A DNA stretch of 64,000 nt from Ignelater luminosus (Eukaryota; Arthropoda; Insecta; Coleoptera; Elateridae): the NCBI GenBank assembly GCA_011009095.1, contig VTPC01090545.1:44844-108843 (forward strand). The letters are read 5' to 3'. Positions 24,370-34,295 of this stretch are shown piece after piece; within the stretch, counting starts at the first letter, position 1; the number at the start of each line of letters is the position of its first letter. A program made the translations under genes and the position numbers. The notes beneath the pieces are model-generated. The model was not told the DNA's origin. It ran no database searches and saw only the letters and a program-made list of their open reading frames with translations.

Positions 24370-24388
24370 TCGGCACCCGAGCTGGGAC
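24370..24388 (+). other. Primer-binding-site-like sequence (tRNA-Lys type)
   Basis: tcggcacccgagctgggac agrees at 14 of 17 core positions with the tRNA-Lys(UUU) primer site known from many retroelements (GGCGCCCGAACAGGGAC). It lies upstream of the gag-like sequence as expected. Confidence 0.4.
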
Positions 24389-25809
24389 GTTAACATTCAA
24401 GTGAGAGCAACAGAAACCGTCAAGTAAAAACTGCAGAAACATCTCTCAATCCGAGAGATACTAAGACCAAACAGCAGAGACTCTTAATCCCAGAGATCGT
24501 CAAATAGAGCTATAGGAACCGCTGTCATCAAAGGTACTGTTAAAAACGGCATATAAGATACTGTAGAATTAATCAACTTTACTGCACAGAAAGTAATATA
24601 GCAACGGCAAAGAAAAATAAAAGTTCTTTCGATGAAGGATCAATGGCTGGGCTCAAAATAGTTGACATCCATGTAGGATGAATATACCAATTAAAACAAG
24701 AATTAATTGAAGAAATGAAGAAGTTCAATCTACCTACAAAAGCTCCTACGTCGTCTATTTAGCGGCTACCTAAGAGAAAAGAAACGCTTCTCACCAAGGG
24801 AAGACGTCAGAATGATTGAACTGGTAACAGTACTATTCGACGATTGGGTACCCAAACTAAAGGGCAAAACAGTTCTTTTCGTTGAGTTAGCTTATTCATC
24901 TGAGTCGATTCACTGAGCCAATTTAGTTGAGTCACTTGACTCACTTGTACGGGAATGAAACTTCATTCCATTTAGTCTAACATATGACAGATCAAATCTA
25001 AAATACTGATCCGTGATCACTGTCAAACAGACAAAGAAAAATAAGGATCTTGCTAAAATTACTTCCTATCGTTGGGTTAGCATGCATGATTCATGCGGTG
25101 TGTTAATTTTAGTAAGTCGACTCATTCAATCGGATCATTCGAAGTTACGCATCTCTAACCCAAACCCTTCTCAACCAAACATCACAGATTATACCGCTTC
25201 TGTCACCTACCTTGCCCCAACTTATACTGTCGTTGCGGCAAATCCATTTACTACCTCTGCTTTACTCTTGTACCGTTCCAATTACAACAAATCCGTACAC
25301 TAACTTTTTCTAACTCCCTCACTTCGGAAGGTCAAAGGTGAACCACATTTATCTGTTAGAGTGGAATCAAGTTCGATGACAAAACCTTACTGAAAAGAGT
25401 AGAAAAGGTCCGATTGCGTTATGACATCCAAGAAGATAATTACGAGCAATGAAAGACGTGGAAAGTTTTCAAGAATGACTTCGAGGATTTGCACATACCA
25501 ACCGACTATCGCATTAATAAATCAGTCAACGGGTCCAAAGAGACAATGGATTTGTGGAAAATTATGTGACCTCTACTGATTATGCCGAAATGTGTTTCCT
25601 GAATACTACTTTTTCTTCCAAAAAAAAGACTGTCTTTAGTCTAGTAAAGACAGTCAATGAATATGAAGGCATTTACAGAGACATACGGTGTAAGAGCTTC
25701 CACCGACCTTTAAAAATTGCTCCCTATTCAGTCATCAAGTAGGCAACATTATTTCGATGCATTCAAATCCAACTCGAAATGCTCCAAGTCGGCAAAAGAC
25801 GAACAATAA

Positions 25810-25974
25810 AGGCAGCCTGTTCAGACCGCCCCAACGTGCTGGAGATGTGGACAAACTGGACACTACCTCTTCAAGTGTCAAAACAAATCCGGCCTGTGCC
25901 GAAATTCGAAGAGTCCGAGAATCGACTGTTCAAACCAGTCAAAATCAAAGGCTGCACTTATTCCGCCCTATTAG
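25810..25974 (+). pseudogene. Gag nucleocapsid zinc knuckle fragment
   Basis: An open frame with no start codon contains CWRCGQTGHYLFKC from 25837, an exact C-x2-C-x4-H-x4-C retroviral-type zinc knuckle that binds nucleic acid in the capsid protein. It is preceded by a Pro/Gln/Thr stretch and ends at a TAG at 25972-25974, inside the overlapping protease frame. A gag end overlapping pol in another frame is common in LTR elements. The upstream gag is broken by stops. Confidence 0.6.
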
Positions 25975-26141
25975 ACACCGGATTTACAATATCATTTATG
26001 GCTCCTAAGATAGTAGAAACATTAAACAATATCCTACAGTGTTCTATTTCAAAAACGGTCCGAGTTCTAAATGGAACCACTATAGATATGACGAAGGATT
26101 TTAATTTTTGCTTTGCACTTTGCTCGCATTTTAAGTTTTAG
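25890..26141 (+). pseudogene. Retrotransposon aspartic protease fragment
   Basis: The frame reads CTYSALLDTGFTISFMAPKI; the LLDTG, with its Asp codon at 25974-25976, is the catalytic motif of retroelement proteases (usually D-T/S-G-A/S). A second conserved block would be expected about 50-60 residues later, but the frame degenerates after DMTKDFN and stops. It probably began as the N-terminal part of pol, overlapping the zinc-knuckle frame. Not functional. Confidence 0.55.
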
Positions 26142-26614
26142 CAGTGTCGCTGCTTTTGAGAAGACTCCCAGAGCATCGTCTTTTCACTGCAGAAAATCGC
26201 TGGTACCAAAGATAGAAAACTCTTTGAAGTCTTCAAGAATGGCTGAATGCGAGAATATCTAGAATTATTCAAAACGTTAGAATCTGCGTAAAAGAAAGTC
26301 TGAAAAGCAAATATTTGCAGTAAGCAAAACCAATGTATAGAATTCAAGTTTAAATTTCATAGAAGACTTATGAACGGTTTAGTATGTCAGGGCTAAGCTC
26401 AACATGATTTCAACCAAGTCAGACCAGCAGAGCGCCTCTGTGAATAAAAAACAATGTCCTATTTTGATCATTCGACTTTGCAAATATTGTGTCCGTAGCA
26501 TCGTGCAATACAAGGAAGTTATCAAATTTTCAAAAATAATGGTGTTCAGGGTTATAATACCCACAGTCATAGTGCCGCTGACTCCATACCGTGTGTCATT
26601 TGAAACTAAATATG

Positions 26615-26626
26615 TAGTAGAACCTA
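26615..26626. repeat. Candidate target-site duplication, left
   Basis: tagtagaaccta lies directly left of the MITE; 11 of 12 bases recur at its right side. Confidence 0.45.
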
Positions 26627-26897
26627 GTGTGCCTTGATATTGTTTTATTAAATGCCATTTTTTAATGAGTGAAGTGTGGACACACTTGTCAAAGAAGAGA
26701 GACAAAAATATACTCTCTACTAGTATGGCGAGTGTAAAGGATAGAATAAGAATTTACTATTAAAATTTTTCTTCTTTCCTTTACACCCACAGTGCAAGCA
26801 AAGAGCTAACGTATATCTTTGTCTCTCTTGTTTGGCAAGTGTGTCCACACTCTCCCATTAGAAAAATGACATTTAATAAAACAATATCAAGGCAGAC
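26627..26897. mobile_element. MITE, 271 bp, near-palindromic
   Basis: Left gtgtgccttgatattgtttt and the inverted right end (gtctgccttgatattgtttt on the minus strand) differ at one of 20 bases. Inverted similarity continues about 100 bp inward, including a shared tgtggacacactt block, so nearly the whole element folds back on itself. It has no coding capacity. Direct flanks of up to 12 bp match (11/12), longer than for hAT (8) or Tc1/mariner (TA). That could suggest a Mutator-like mechanism, but the exact ends are uncertain. Confidence 0.65.
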
Positions 26898-26909
26898 TAG
26901 TAGAACCCA
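26898..26909. repeat. Candidate target-site duplication, right
   Basis: tagtagaaccca directly right of the MITE, matching 26615-26626 at 11 of 12 positions. Confidence 0.45.
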
Positions 26910-29308
26910 ACACTTTTTCTTCTGACAAGACTCAATAAAATACTCATTTAGAGATATTTTGAATTTGAAAGAGATAAAGAAGATTTTTTATTAAAATCAT
27001 TTTTGAAAAAATTATTAAATCAAGTTGTGTAGTAGAGAAATCTTATGTTTGTTTTCGTTAACTATTTTTCTTTGCAACAGATGGTGTCTGTTGAATTTTA
27101 AAAATTCCTGTACAAAAATTCATTTGTTTCGTTTGTTAGTTGAGAGCCATATTTTGTTTATCCGTTACAAATGTGTATAAAAATTAGCAAAATTATCAAT
27201 TTTATATTGGATTATTGAAGCAGTACTAATTAAAATTATTATATTTTTGAATTAGTTATTGTTTTGTGTAATAATAATCAACTGTGATATAGCAGTGTTA
27301 CAAACAAAAACAAATGCACCATCTCGGTAACCTAAAATCTTTTTTTTTTAAATATTTGTTTAACTAATTTGATTTCTATCGTTGTAGGACGTTTCTTTTT
27401 CTAAAAGCTTTTTTCTTATAAAATTAAAATAATTATTGAACTCCGTCGACCATCCGCTGTTGGATCACATTTTGTATTACGAACAGTCTCAAGAATTATT
27501 GCTGTTTTTTCTGGAAGTAACAGGTTAGAATGTTTATATTTATATTTTAACTGCTATTGAAGAGAACGATAATAACATAATCTGTAGCAAATCGCTACGT
27601 TGCTTTGCTTCTTTGTTATTGATTATGATCAAGGTAATAGTGAAAAACGTTTAAAGGATTGCTCACTATAAAATTGCAAGCAATGTTAGAAAGATGTTAA
27701 TTATTTTATTTTAATTTCTTCGTTACTACAGACAATTTAGTTTATGATCTATGAAATCTAATTTATGATGGGTTAGTTTGGGTTTAGCCGGAAATTAAGA
27801 TCTTTTAACCCTAACATCTTTTAAATTCTCATGAATATCTAATTAAATTTAAGATTCTAGGAATTTACGTTTATAGATATTTTATCCAAACAATAGAAAA
27901 TGTCATCTGATGTACACGTTTTTCTTAAACATTTTTGTGTAACGCAATAATTTTGATGAAACCTGTATACCTACCTACGAGAAAATTGTTAATGCAATTT
28001 TCTAAAATTCTTCGTAATATAACCTTTCAGAGACTTTTTACATTCTCAAGAAATTTTTATATGTAAATACGGTTGTAACCGGATGGATGTAAAGTTATAT
28101 CTTAGTCATTATTAGCACTTGATCGAACCCGTTTCCAACGGCAACTTCAGATAAAATGTATTGATGTTTGCGCCAACATATCGTTTAATTTAGAGTCATC
28201 AACCTTGCATATTAAAATTTTTTAAAGCCTTCGTGTAGGGAATATAAGAAGAAACTTACTTTATTACCCTTAAATTAAATGAAAGATTTAATTTTTTCAT
28301 TCTAGTAAAGAAAACTTAAGAACCGAAACAAAGAGATTAAAAAGAAAACAATTCGGTTGGCCTCTTTTTTATTAGTGCTACCAACTTTATGGTCAATTTT
28401 CATGACTTCCAAAAAGAAGGAAAAAAAACAAGGAAACGCTGATACTTTAATAGAATCGCGGAATTGGTGGAGCACAGATAATGAAATCCCGGAGTCGAAG
28501 GGGAGATATGCTTCTGCTGTTCTACGCTTCTTGAAAGCGAAGTTTTCCAGAGATAGCGCATATATAACATTGCCACTAAACTTTTGCCATTTTGTGTGTT
28601 CACAAGAATGAAGTGTGAAAACGATAAACCCAAAACTAGTTATTCTGTAAACGTGTTGTAGTAAATGCATATAATATTGAGGCTGATAAGAGCTGATGGA
28701 AAATACGGAAGTTTATAGCGTTTATGAAAATCGTTCACACGTATGAGAAATATTGGCTTCAGCTCCAAAGTCTAAACAATAAATGGGAATGTTTAGTGGA
28801 ATTTATCACAAAGAGATTAAAGAAATACCTTCAAACACCTACTTACCTATAAATCGTCGCCATTTTATATTAAACGTAAATTATTAGTTTTGTAATGCTT
28901 TATATACATCTGAAGTATGTATGCGTTGCTGCCAATGACGCTAACAATAAGTCACCGTACGCTGTTGAATATTCAAACTCAAGTGTGCCAGTTTAAAGGG
29001 TTTTAAAGTTTAAACTCCTTGTTGTACTTGTTAGTTCATAAACTAACTCTAGTCTCAACTTAAGTTTGTTTCTAAATGTAACATTTATCTTGTATGTTTG
29101 CGGTTAAAGTAGAGAAGTGTTACTTTGATTTTTGTTCTGCGAAATACGCGTTTCTGATGGGTAAGTACCAGATCTGCTTATTCTAAATATTTACATGTTG
29201 TATAACAGTTCAATTATTAGTTGTTTACATAAATTAATTGTGCTATAAGATGAATTACATGAATACAAAAATTTAACTTTTGTTAATTTATAACTAGTAG
29301 TGACGGAC
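26910..29308. other. No gene recognised
   Basis: AT-rich, with one GC-richer patch (28430-28610) open in more than one frame on both strands; no protein family recognised there. Confidence 0.4.
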
Positions 29309-29392
29309 ATAATCGAATGAAATTAGAAACTGAGAGGTTTCTCAGTTACTAATCTTTCAAATTAGTAAAATTATTCGATTATCGATACTAAT
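29309..29392. other. Imperfect hairpin
   Basis: AACTGAGA and TCTCAGTT face each other across a 4-base loop (29328-29347). TTAG/CTAA flanks extend the stem, and an outer perfect 10-bp pair ATAATCGAAT/ATTCGATTAT closes it. The right arm carries about 15 extra bases, which makes a microRNA precursor less likely. Could be a MITE relic or a structured RNA. Confidence 0.3.
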
Positions 29393-30027
29393 AAACGGGA
29401 TTTTACAGAATATTGTGAGCAACTGGTATTAAGCAGTTAATCAGACGAACAGTACTTAAATTCTGTTAGTCCAGATGATTTTGATCTTAATTCAAATCAA
29501 GACTTTTGAGCTGAACCAAAAATGGAAATGGTAAAGAAACTTGCCAGAGTAATCTATTTGGTAAGTCGTACATCTTTCGTGGTGCTGGCGGATTGCAATG
29601 AATGGGAATGGTTATCGAGGTAGGAAACCAATACTGATGTTATCTTTAATAATAATTTAAGATTTGATATTTTAGTATTTATGTTTAAAAAGATTGTTTA
29701 ATTAGTGTTTTTGTAAATCAATAAATTTCCAAGTAGGAATCTTTAGAATTTAAAAAATCACAGAATACCTAAATTACGATAAAAATAATCAACTACATGT
29801 ATTAATTTGTCATTTAATTTGTACAGTACCGTATAAGATCGTGAACAGCGTGTGTTCAGAAATAACGCATAACCTCCTACTTTGGTTGGTGGTTTGATAC
29901 TGAATGTTTCAGATTTTCCAAGTATCAACATGCCTTACTTTCAGTTTTGTCTTGTTTAAAATTGTGTTTCAAGAATTGTAAACTACCATTAATACAACTG
30001 TGTAAAACATTAGGTAAACAAACCTAC
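29393..30027. other. No gene recognised
   Basis: AT-rich sequence. It would be the intron start if the 30028-30190 exon on the minus strand is real. Confidence 0.35.
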
Positions 30028-30190
30028 ATCCAAAATGGATTTTCTTAACGTCTTTTATTATTTTGATAGATTTAACTGGAGTTATAGCATAGTCTAAGAA
30101 GTCATCAGGATAGTGGTTAGCAACGATAGCATCAGTAACCGGACCAAATTCTGGACAAATTCTTTCCGCATTTTTACTTTCGTTAGACAT
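30028..30190 (-). CDS. Candidate first coding exon of a host gene
   Basis: On the minus strand an ATG at 30190 opens a frame with mixed, protein-like composition: MSNESKNAERICPEFGPV, then ANHYPDDFLDYAI near residues 25-37, then a Lys/Ile-rich end KIIKDVKK. A good donor (GAT then GTAGGT) cuts the frame at 30028 after 54 codons plus one base. Past it, the translation turns hydrophobic and ends, as expected for intron. Upstream is a purine-rich leader without acceptor features, which fits a 5'UTR. I do not recognise the family. The NHYPDDFL block is only faintly like the N-terminal part of insect arylalkylamine N-acetyltransferase-like proteins, and that is speculation. No second exon was found. 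Confidence 0.35.
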
Positions 30191-31039
30191 CTAGACCTCT
30201 GTCTCTATTCTTCTCTCTCTATCTTTTTTTTTTGAATTTGTACCATGTAAAGCATTTCCCTGACGTAGCCAATGAAACTAATTTTTTTCTCACGGTATTT
30301 CCGAAACAAGGGGAGTCGAAACATCAAGACCTTTTAAGTAAGCAGACTCCGTTGCACTTTATGTAACACAAGGCAGTAAATAAAATAAAGTTATTATTTC
30401 ACATGCTAAAGCCGAACTTGCAAGTGCAGCGACCTCATCTTTTTACAGAATCTAACAAGTATATAAATGAGTAAATTTGATAATAATGACTACACTTAGA
30501 AACAAAGTATATTTTTTGACGTCAGACTGTAAACTATATAATATACTGTGTATTTTGATCATTGTCATTTGTTTGATTAAATTTAAAAAGCACAAAAGGA
30601 ATAACAAAGTATGAACAAATATTTTAGTTATTACGGGCAATTACTTTATTTATCATGTATCATGTTCTTACGTTGGTTCTTAATTAAAAGTTAGGTTAAC
30701 TCAAGTACAGTCCATGCATGCCCTAATATTGACCCGGGTAATATAAATTATCTGTTGGAAGCTTATTAAAATATGGATTTCTTTACAGTTACAAAATGCA
30801 GAGTTTTAATTGCGTAGAAGTGATATGTATTGTAATTTCAGGAATGTTTTAAAGAAATTTGTTACTCATAGTTTTGATCCAAATTATAAATTCAATCGAT
30901 TAACGACAGTTAATTTATTGCTGCTAAGTAGTATAAATAATATCTAATTAACTGGAAGGTTAGAAATAAAAATTGTCACAAGGTTACTGGCAGTCAGAAT
31001 CGTTGCCTTAAATTATCACTCCAAAGATAATCTATAGTA
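30191..31039. other. No gene recognised
   Basis: Possible leader/promoter side of the minus-strand exon at 30028-30190 (pyrimidine-rich tract about 30205-30235 on the plus strand). Otherwise AT-rich. Confidence 0.3.
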
Positions 31040-31262
31040 AGATGCGACAAACGGTAAATGGAGCATTGCGAGAGGTACGAGGGTGCTATTTGTGTGTGTC
31101 CGATATGTAGACGCGCGATTATTACTTTGTTTCGCCTTGTCAAGTTCATTGGTTGTATCCATCCGATGGCAGAAGAATCTGCTTCCAGCAGTTTGCTGGG
31201 AATGGATAACCAGCTGCCGCCACGGATCGCTTAAGAAATTTGACCAAAGAGATCTTGGGGGT
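31040..31262 (+). promoter_or_regulatory. GC-richer island ending in a strong splice-donor-like site
   Basis: About 220 bp stands out from the AT-rich background by composition. It ends with GGG then GTGAGT at 31260-31265, a strong donor match. It is open in several frames on both strands but shows no domain, so a non-coding first exon or a conserved regulatory element are both possible. There is no TATA box upstream. Confidence 0.25.
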
Positions 31263-32943
31263 GAGTAAAATGAACGTGTTGAGATCTTTTTTGTCACCTT
31301 TTCGTTCTACAAGGAATCCAAATAAAAATAACAGCTTTGTTGGAGTTAGAGAGGTAAGTACGAAATGAATTGATTCTACGAATCAGAGGGTTTAAGAAAA
31401 AAGAGTCGACTATTATAAATACCTTAGATCACTGAGGGAGTACAAATCATAAGTTTATTGGAAACTAAGAAAAGGCCGTACGTTAATACTTCCAGATAGC
31501 AAACAGTTCAACTGGGGCATATTATACAAATAGTTACAAGTTTATCATTTTTATCTTGATTATGAAGATCTAATAATAGTAATAACGATGGAATATCCCA
31601 AGGAGGAAGTTGTTGTCGGGAAGGCTTGAAAATATCCCCAACATGTAAGCTGTGGCAGGTTTTGGTTTTTAGTGTTCGTGTTGTTTGGAAGAAGACGTTC
31701 ATATTGAACGTAGCAGAATTAAAAGAGCGTGGTCGGGAATACAAAAAGTTTTTATACCGTAGAAAATGTTGATCGCGACGCCACTTGCTAATCGATTGGC
31801 TTCATGTTGGATGGTGTTCAAGCTTTTCAAGCTATTTTGCTTAGTGGAGATTTAGGACAAAATGAAAAATTTATATAAGTAGAATGATCTTTGCCCAATT
31901 AGTATTAGACAGACATTTGAAGATCTTCAAGGATTGTTTACAGGAAGATATTAACTAGATTGGTTACGTGGTTGTTCCAACGACCTTTGGTTTGTGCTTT
32001 CGAGGAAATATGATTGAAAGCCAATTGTAGATTTTCCTCTAGTTGCAAGGCTGAGAATAACTATGTTATTCTCGTGTATACAAATACAACTTAGTACTTC
32101 AAGTGAAAGGTTGACTAGGATATCATTAATGGTACCGACAAACATGATGACTTTGTAAATATAAAATGGAAAAGGTTGCCATAAATACCCCAAATGGATA
32201 AAGTGAAAATGATTCTGGTTCTGACCTCACCAAGATAGCTACTACGAAAGAAAGCATTTTGGATGTTGTTCTCTAAAAAGCACCATTGGTGGAATAACCT
32301 GGCCTAAACGTTGTGAGGGCATGAATAAAATTATGTGAGACGAGTTCTCATTATTTTTTCAAGTAATTTAATTATGCAAGAGATCAGAGAGATGGAGAGG
32401 TTTAGTTAGACGCTACTTATTACTTATTAAGTTAGATTTACTTAGATTCATAATTATCTATTTCAGCATAATACCATTCTGGTATCTTTAGAATTATTTT
32501 AAAAACCCAATTGGGTGAACTTATTGAGTAAATCTATTTATAATTAATAAAATAATTGTTGTATGTAAGTTCAAAGCAAGTTAATTTGAGACATTTAAAG
32601 TTGCATAATAGCATCAACTGCTGGAAAGCCATGAACTTACATAAGTAAGTAGATGTAATAAATCCAGTCTAATTGGCATATTTACCAGTAACAATATAAA
32701 TTCAAGAGACACTGGGCATTCTAAATTGAATCGTTTCTACAATCAACTTTATGGAAATAATCCAACATCAAATATACAACCGAATGCCTAATTTCAGTAG
32801 GATGAACACTATTATATCAGTGGCGTCGCGAAAAATTATACTCATGCAGTACATTTCGTAATATTTTAGAAAAAAATTGTTTGCTTAACTTTTCATAAAT
32901 CGAAGATTTCTTTATTCTAACTTGGTTAGTTGTAGAGTTATGT
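31263..32943. other. No gene recognised
   Basis: AT-rich sequence without recognisable features. Confidence 0.4.
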
Positions 32944-32976
32944 AAATAATAATAGTAATAATAATAGTAATAACAA
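32944..32976 (+). repeat. Imperfect TAA/TAG trinucleotide microsatellite
   Basis: Repeated taa units interrupted by tag and taac variants. Confidence 0.7.
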
Positions 32977-33339
32977 TGACAATTTCTTTTTTTTTGGTGG
33001 TATGAACCTTTACCTTATTGATATCGCTTTAAAACACATAATTCATTAACAAATAATTTTTTATAAAAAAAAAGAATTTCAATCTATTTATAAATTGAGT
33101 ATACTTTTTGCAGTTCCAGTTTTAAAGAAACTGAGACTTAATTTTATTTTAACTTAATTAATAGGAATATCTTGATCGATCGTAAAATATTAATTTGTTG
33201 TACTAACAGCTACAACACTTAATTTCCAATTTATTAGCAATTTTATTATAAATTCAAATAGGAAAGCGTCAGCATTTACGTTATTTCTACGTAAATTCCC
33301 TAAAATGAACATCATTGCAGACATATCAAAATAATGATT
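32977..33339. other. No gene recognised
   Basis: AT-rich sequence preceding the promoter candidate. Confidence 0.4.
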
Positions 33340-33700
33340 TCGCGATCGCGATCTCCTGGAGATAAATACCCCAACGTAGAAACGGTACGGTGATTAGGCA
33401 AACTTATACAAACAGAGCAAGAAACTCGGAGGAATGAGTTGTGCGCTCCACTGGCGACTCAAACAACTGGAAAATGAATTTCCTTCATCGCATCCATCCC
33501 AGTTAATTTACGACTCGAGCTGTTTATAGACAGATATAAGCCATATATACAGGATCAATCGGGCCGTCGAAGCCACTCTTGCAAGACGCCGATAAGATTT
33601 ATACGGAACACTTAATACCACAACCGTTCTCCTTCTTAGGAAGGCTTTAGAGTTATATAAGAGACGCGAGTGCTCCACACTCTGCTATTATAAATAACTC
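33340..33700 (+). promoter_or_regulatory. Candidate promoter region with TATA box
   Basis: A GC-richer island starts with the perfect 12-bp palindrome TCGCGATCGCGA (33340-33351), followed by CTCCTGGAG. It ends with tatataag at about 33654-33661, followed some 25-35 bp later by tccacactctgc, a suitable start region. An exon-like GC-rich patch follows about 330 bp downstream on the same strand. Promoter calls by eye are weak; the island plus TATA box is what is seen. Confidence 0.35.
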
Positions 33701-34020
33701 CAGCATTAGATTGGAAAACTAAATTACGTCTCTGGTTACCTTATTTTCTTGTAAATCGACTACAAAGGGAAACAAAGATAATTAGATTTCTTATATAAAG
33801 TGAAAAGCTCCGTTTGCCTTTTTATATTGGGAGGAAACTTTTTTACGATAACAATCTGGTGGGAAGGAGCTAATTGGATGATTTTTTGTTAGTTTATTAA
33901 TTTTAGTTTGGTATAGGTAGTATAGAAATAAGAAGTCAACTTATTATATTTGTAATAAAAAAATGAAATAATAAACTTTCTTTTTCATTCTTTTAATGGA
34001 TTTTTGGTCTTGCGAAAACT
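33701..34020. other. Possible first intron or leader
   Basis: AT-rich sequence between the TATA-box candidate and the exon-like patch, ending with a plausible acceptor (aactttcag near 34024). Confidence 0.25.
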
Positions 34021-34295
34021 TTCAGTGATAGTATTTGCCCATAACCGTATATCTTTCGGTGTGTATGTTGGTGGTATCAGTGGATTCACGTGGAGCATTC
34101 GCGGGTCATCCATCATCGGTAATCAGGCGCGACCGAGCGTCGAGCACTCCACGCCTACCCCTGCTGAACCGTTCTGATAGTGCAGCACCTTCCGATGATT
34201 TATGCTTTGATTTACTAACTGTCCCGTTTCTCATACTACACAATTTTGTTTTCAACCCCCGGAAAGACCAATATGAATATGCTTTTCAAAGTTAA
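34021..34295 (+). CDS. Exon-like GC-rich patch, product unknown
   Basis: GC content rises sharply at about 34045-34200 just after a pyrimidine-containing acceptor-like site. Two frames are open. One gives a hydrophobic stretch (VYLSVCMLVV at its core) followed by Ala/Gly and then a basic, Ser/Pro-rich region with an RR pair, which looks like a signal peptide and propeptide. Its only ATG is at 34065, so a longer signal would need an upstream exon. The other frame runs to a TGA near 34172 and could be a terminal exon. The frames cannot be decided by eye, and no known neuropeptide or secreted family was recognised. Confidence 0.25.

Larger units (their letters stand above)
24290..26141 (+). mobile_element. 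LTR-retrotransposon remnant (gag/protease part)
   Basis: In order: a primer-binding-site-like sequence (24370-24388), a degenerate gag-like stretch with several stops (about 24600-25760), a CCHC zinc knuckle (25837 onward) and an aspartic protease with an LLDTG motif in another frame. This is the usual gag to pol order of a Ty3/gypsy-type element. No reverse transcriptase or integrase follows, and no long terminal repeats were identified, so it is a truncated fossil. Confidence 0.6.

Noticed and set aside
28302..28670. Overlapping frames on both strands (84-122 codons)
   Set aside because: Several frames are open at once and none has a recognisable domain.
31076..31091. tacgagggtgctattt, resembling the mariner terminus
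   Set aside because: One base shorter than the mariner end, with no partner or transposase nearby; likely chance within a GC-richer island.
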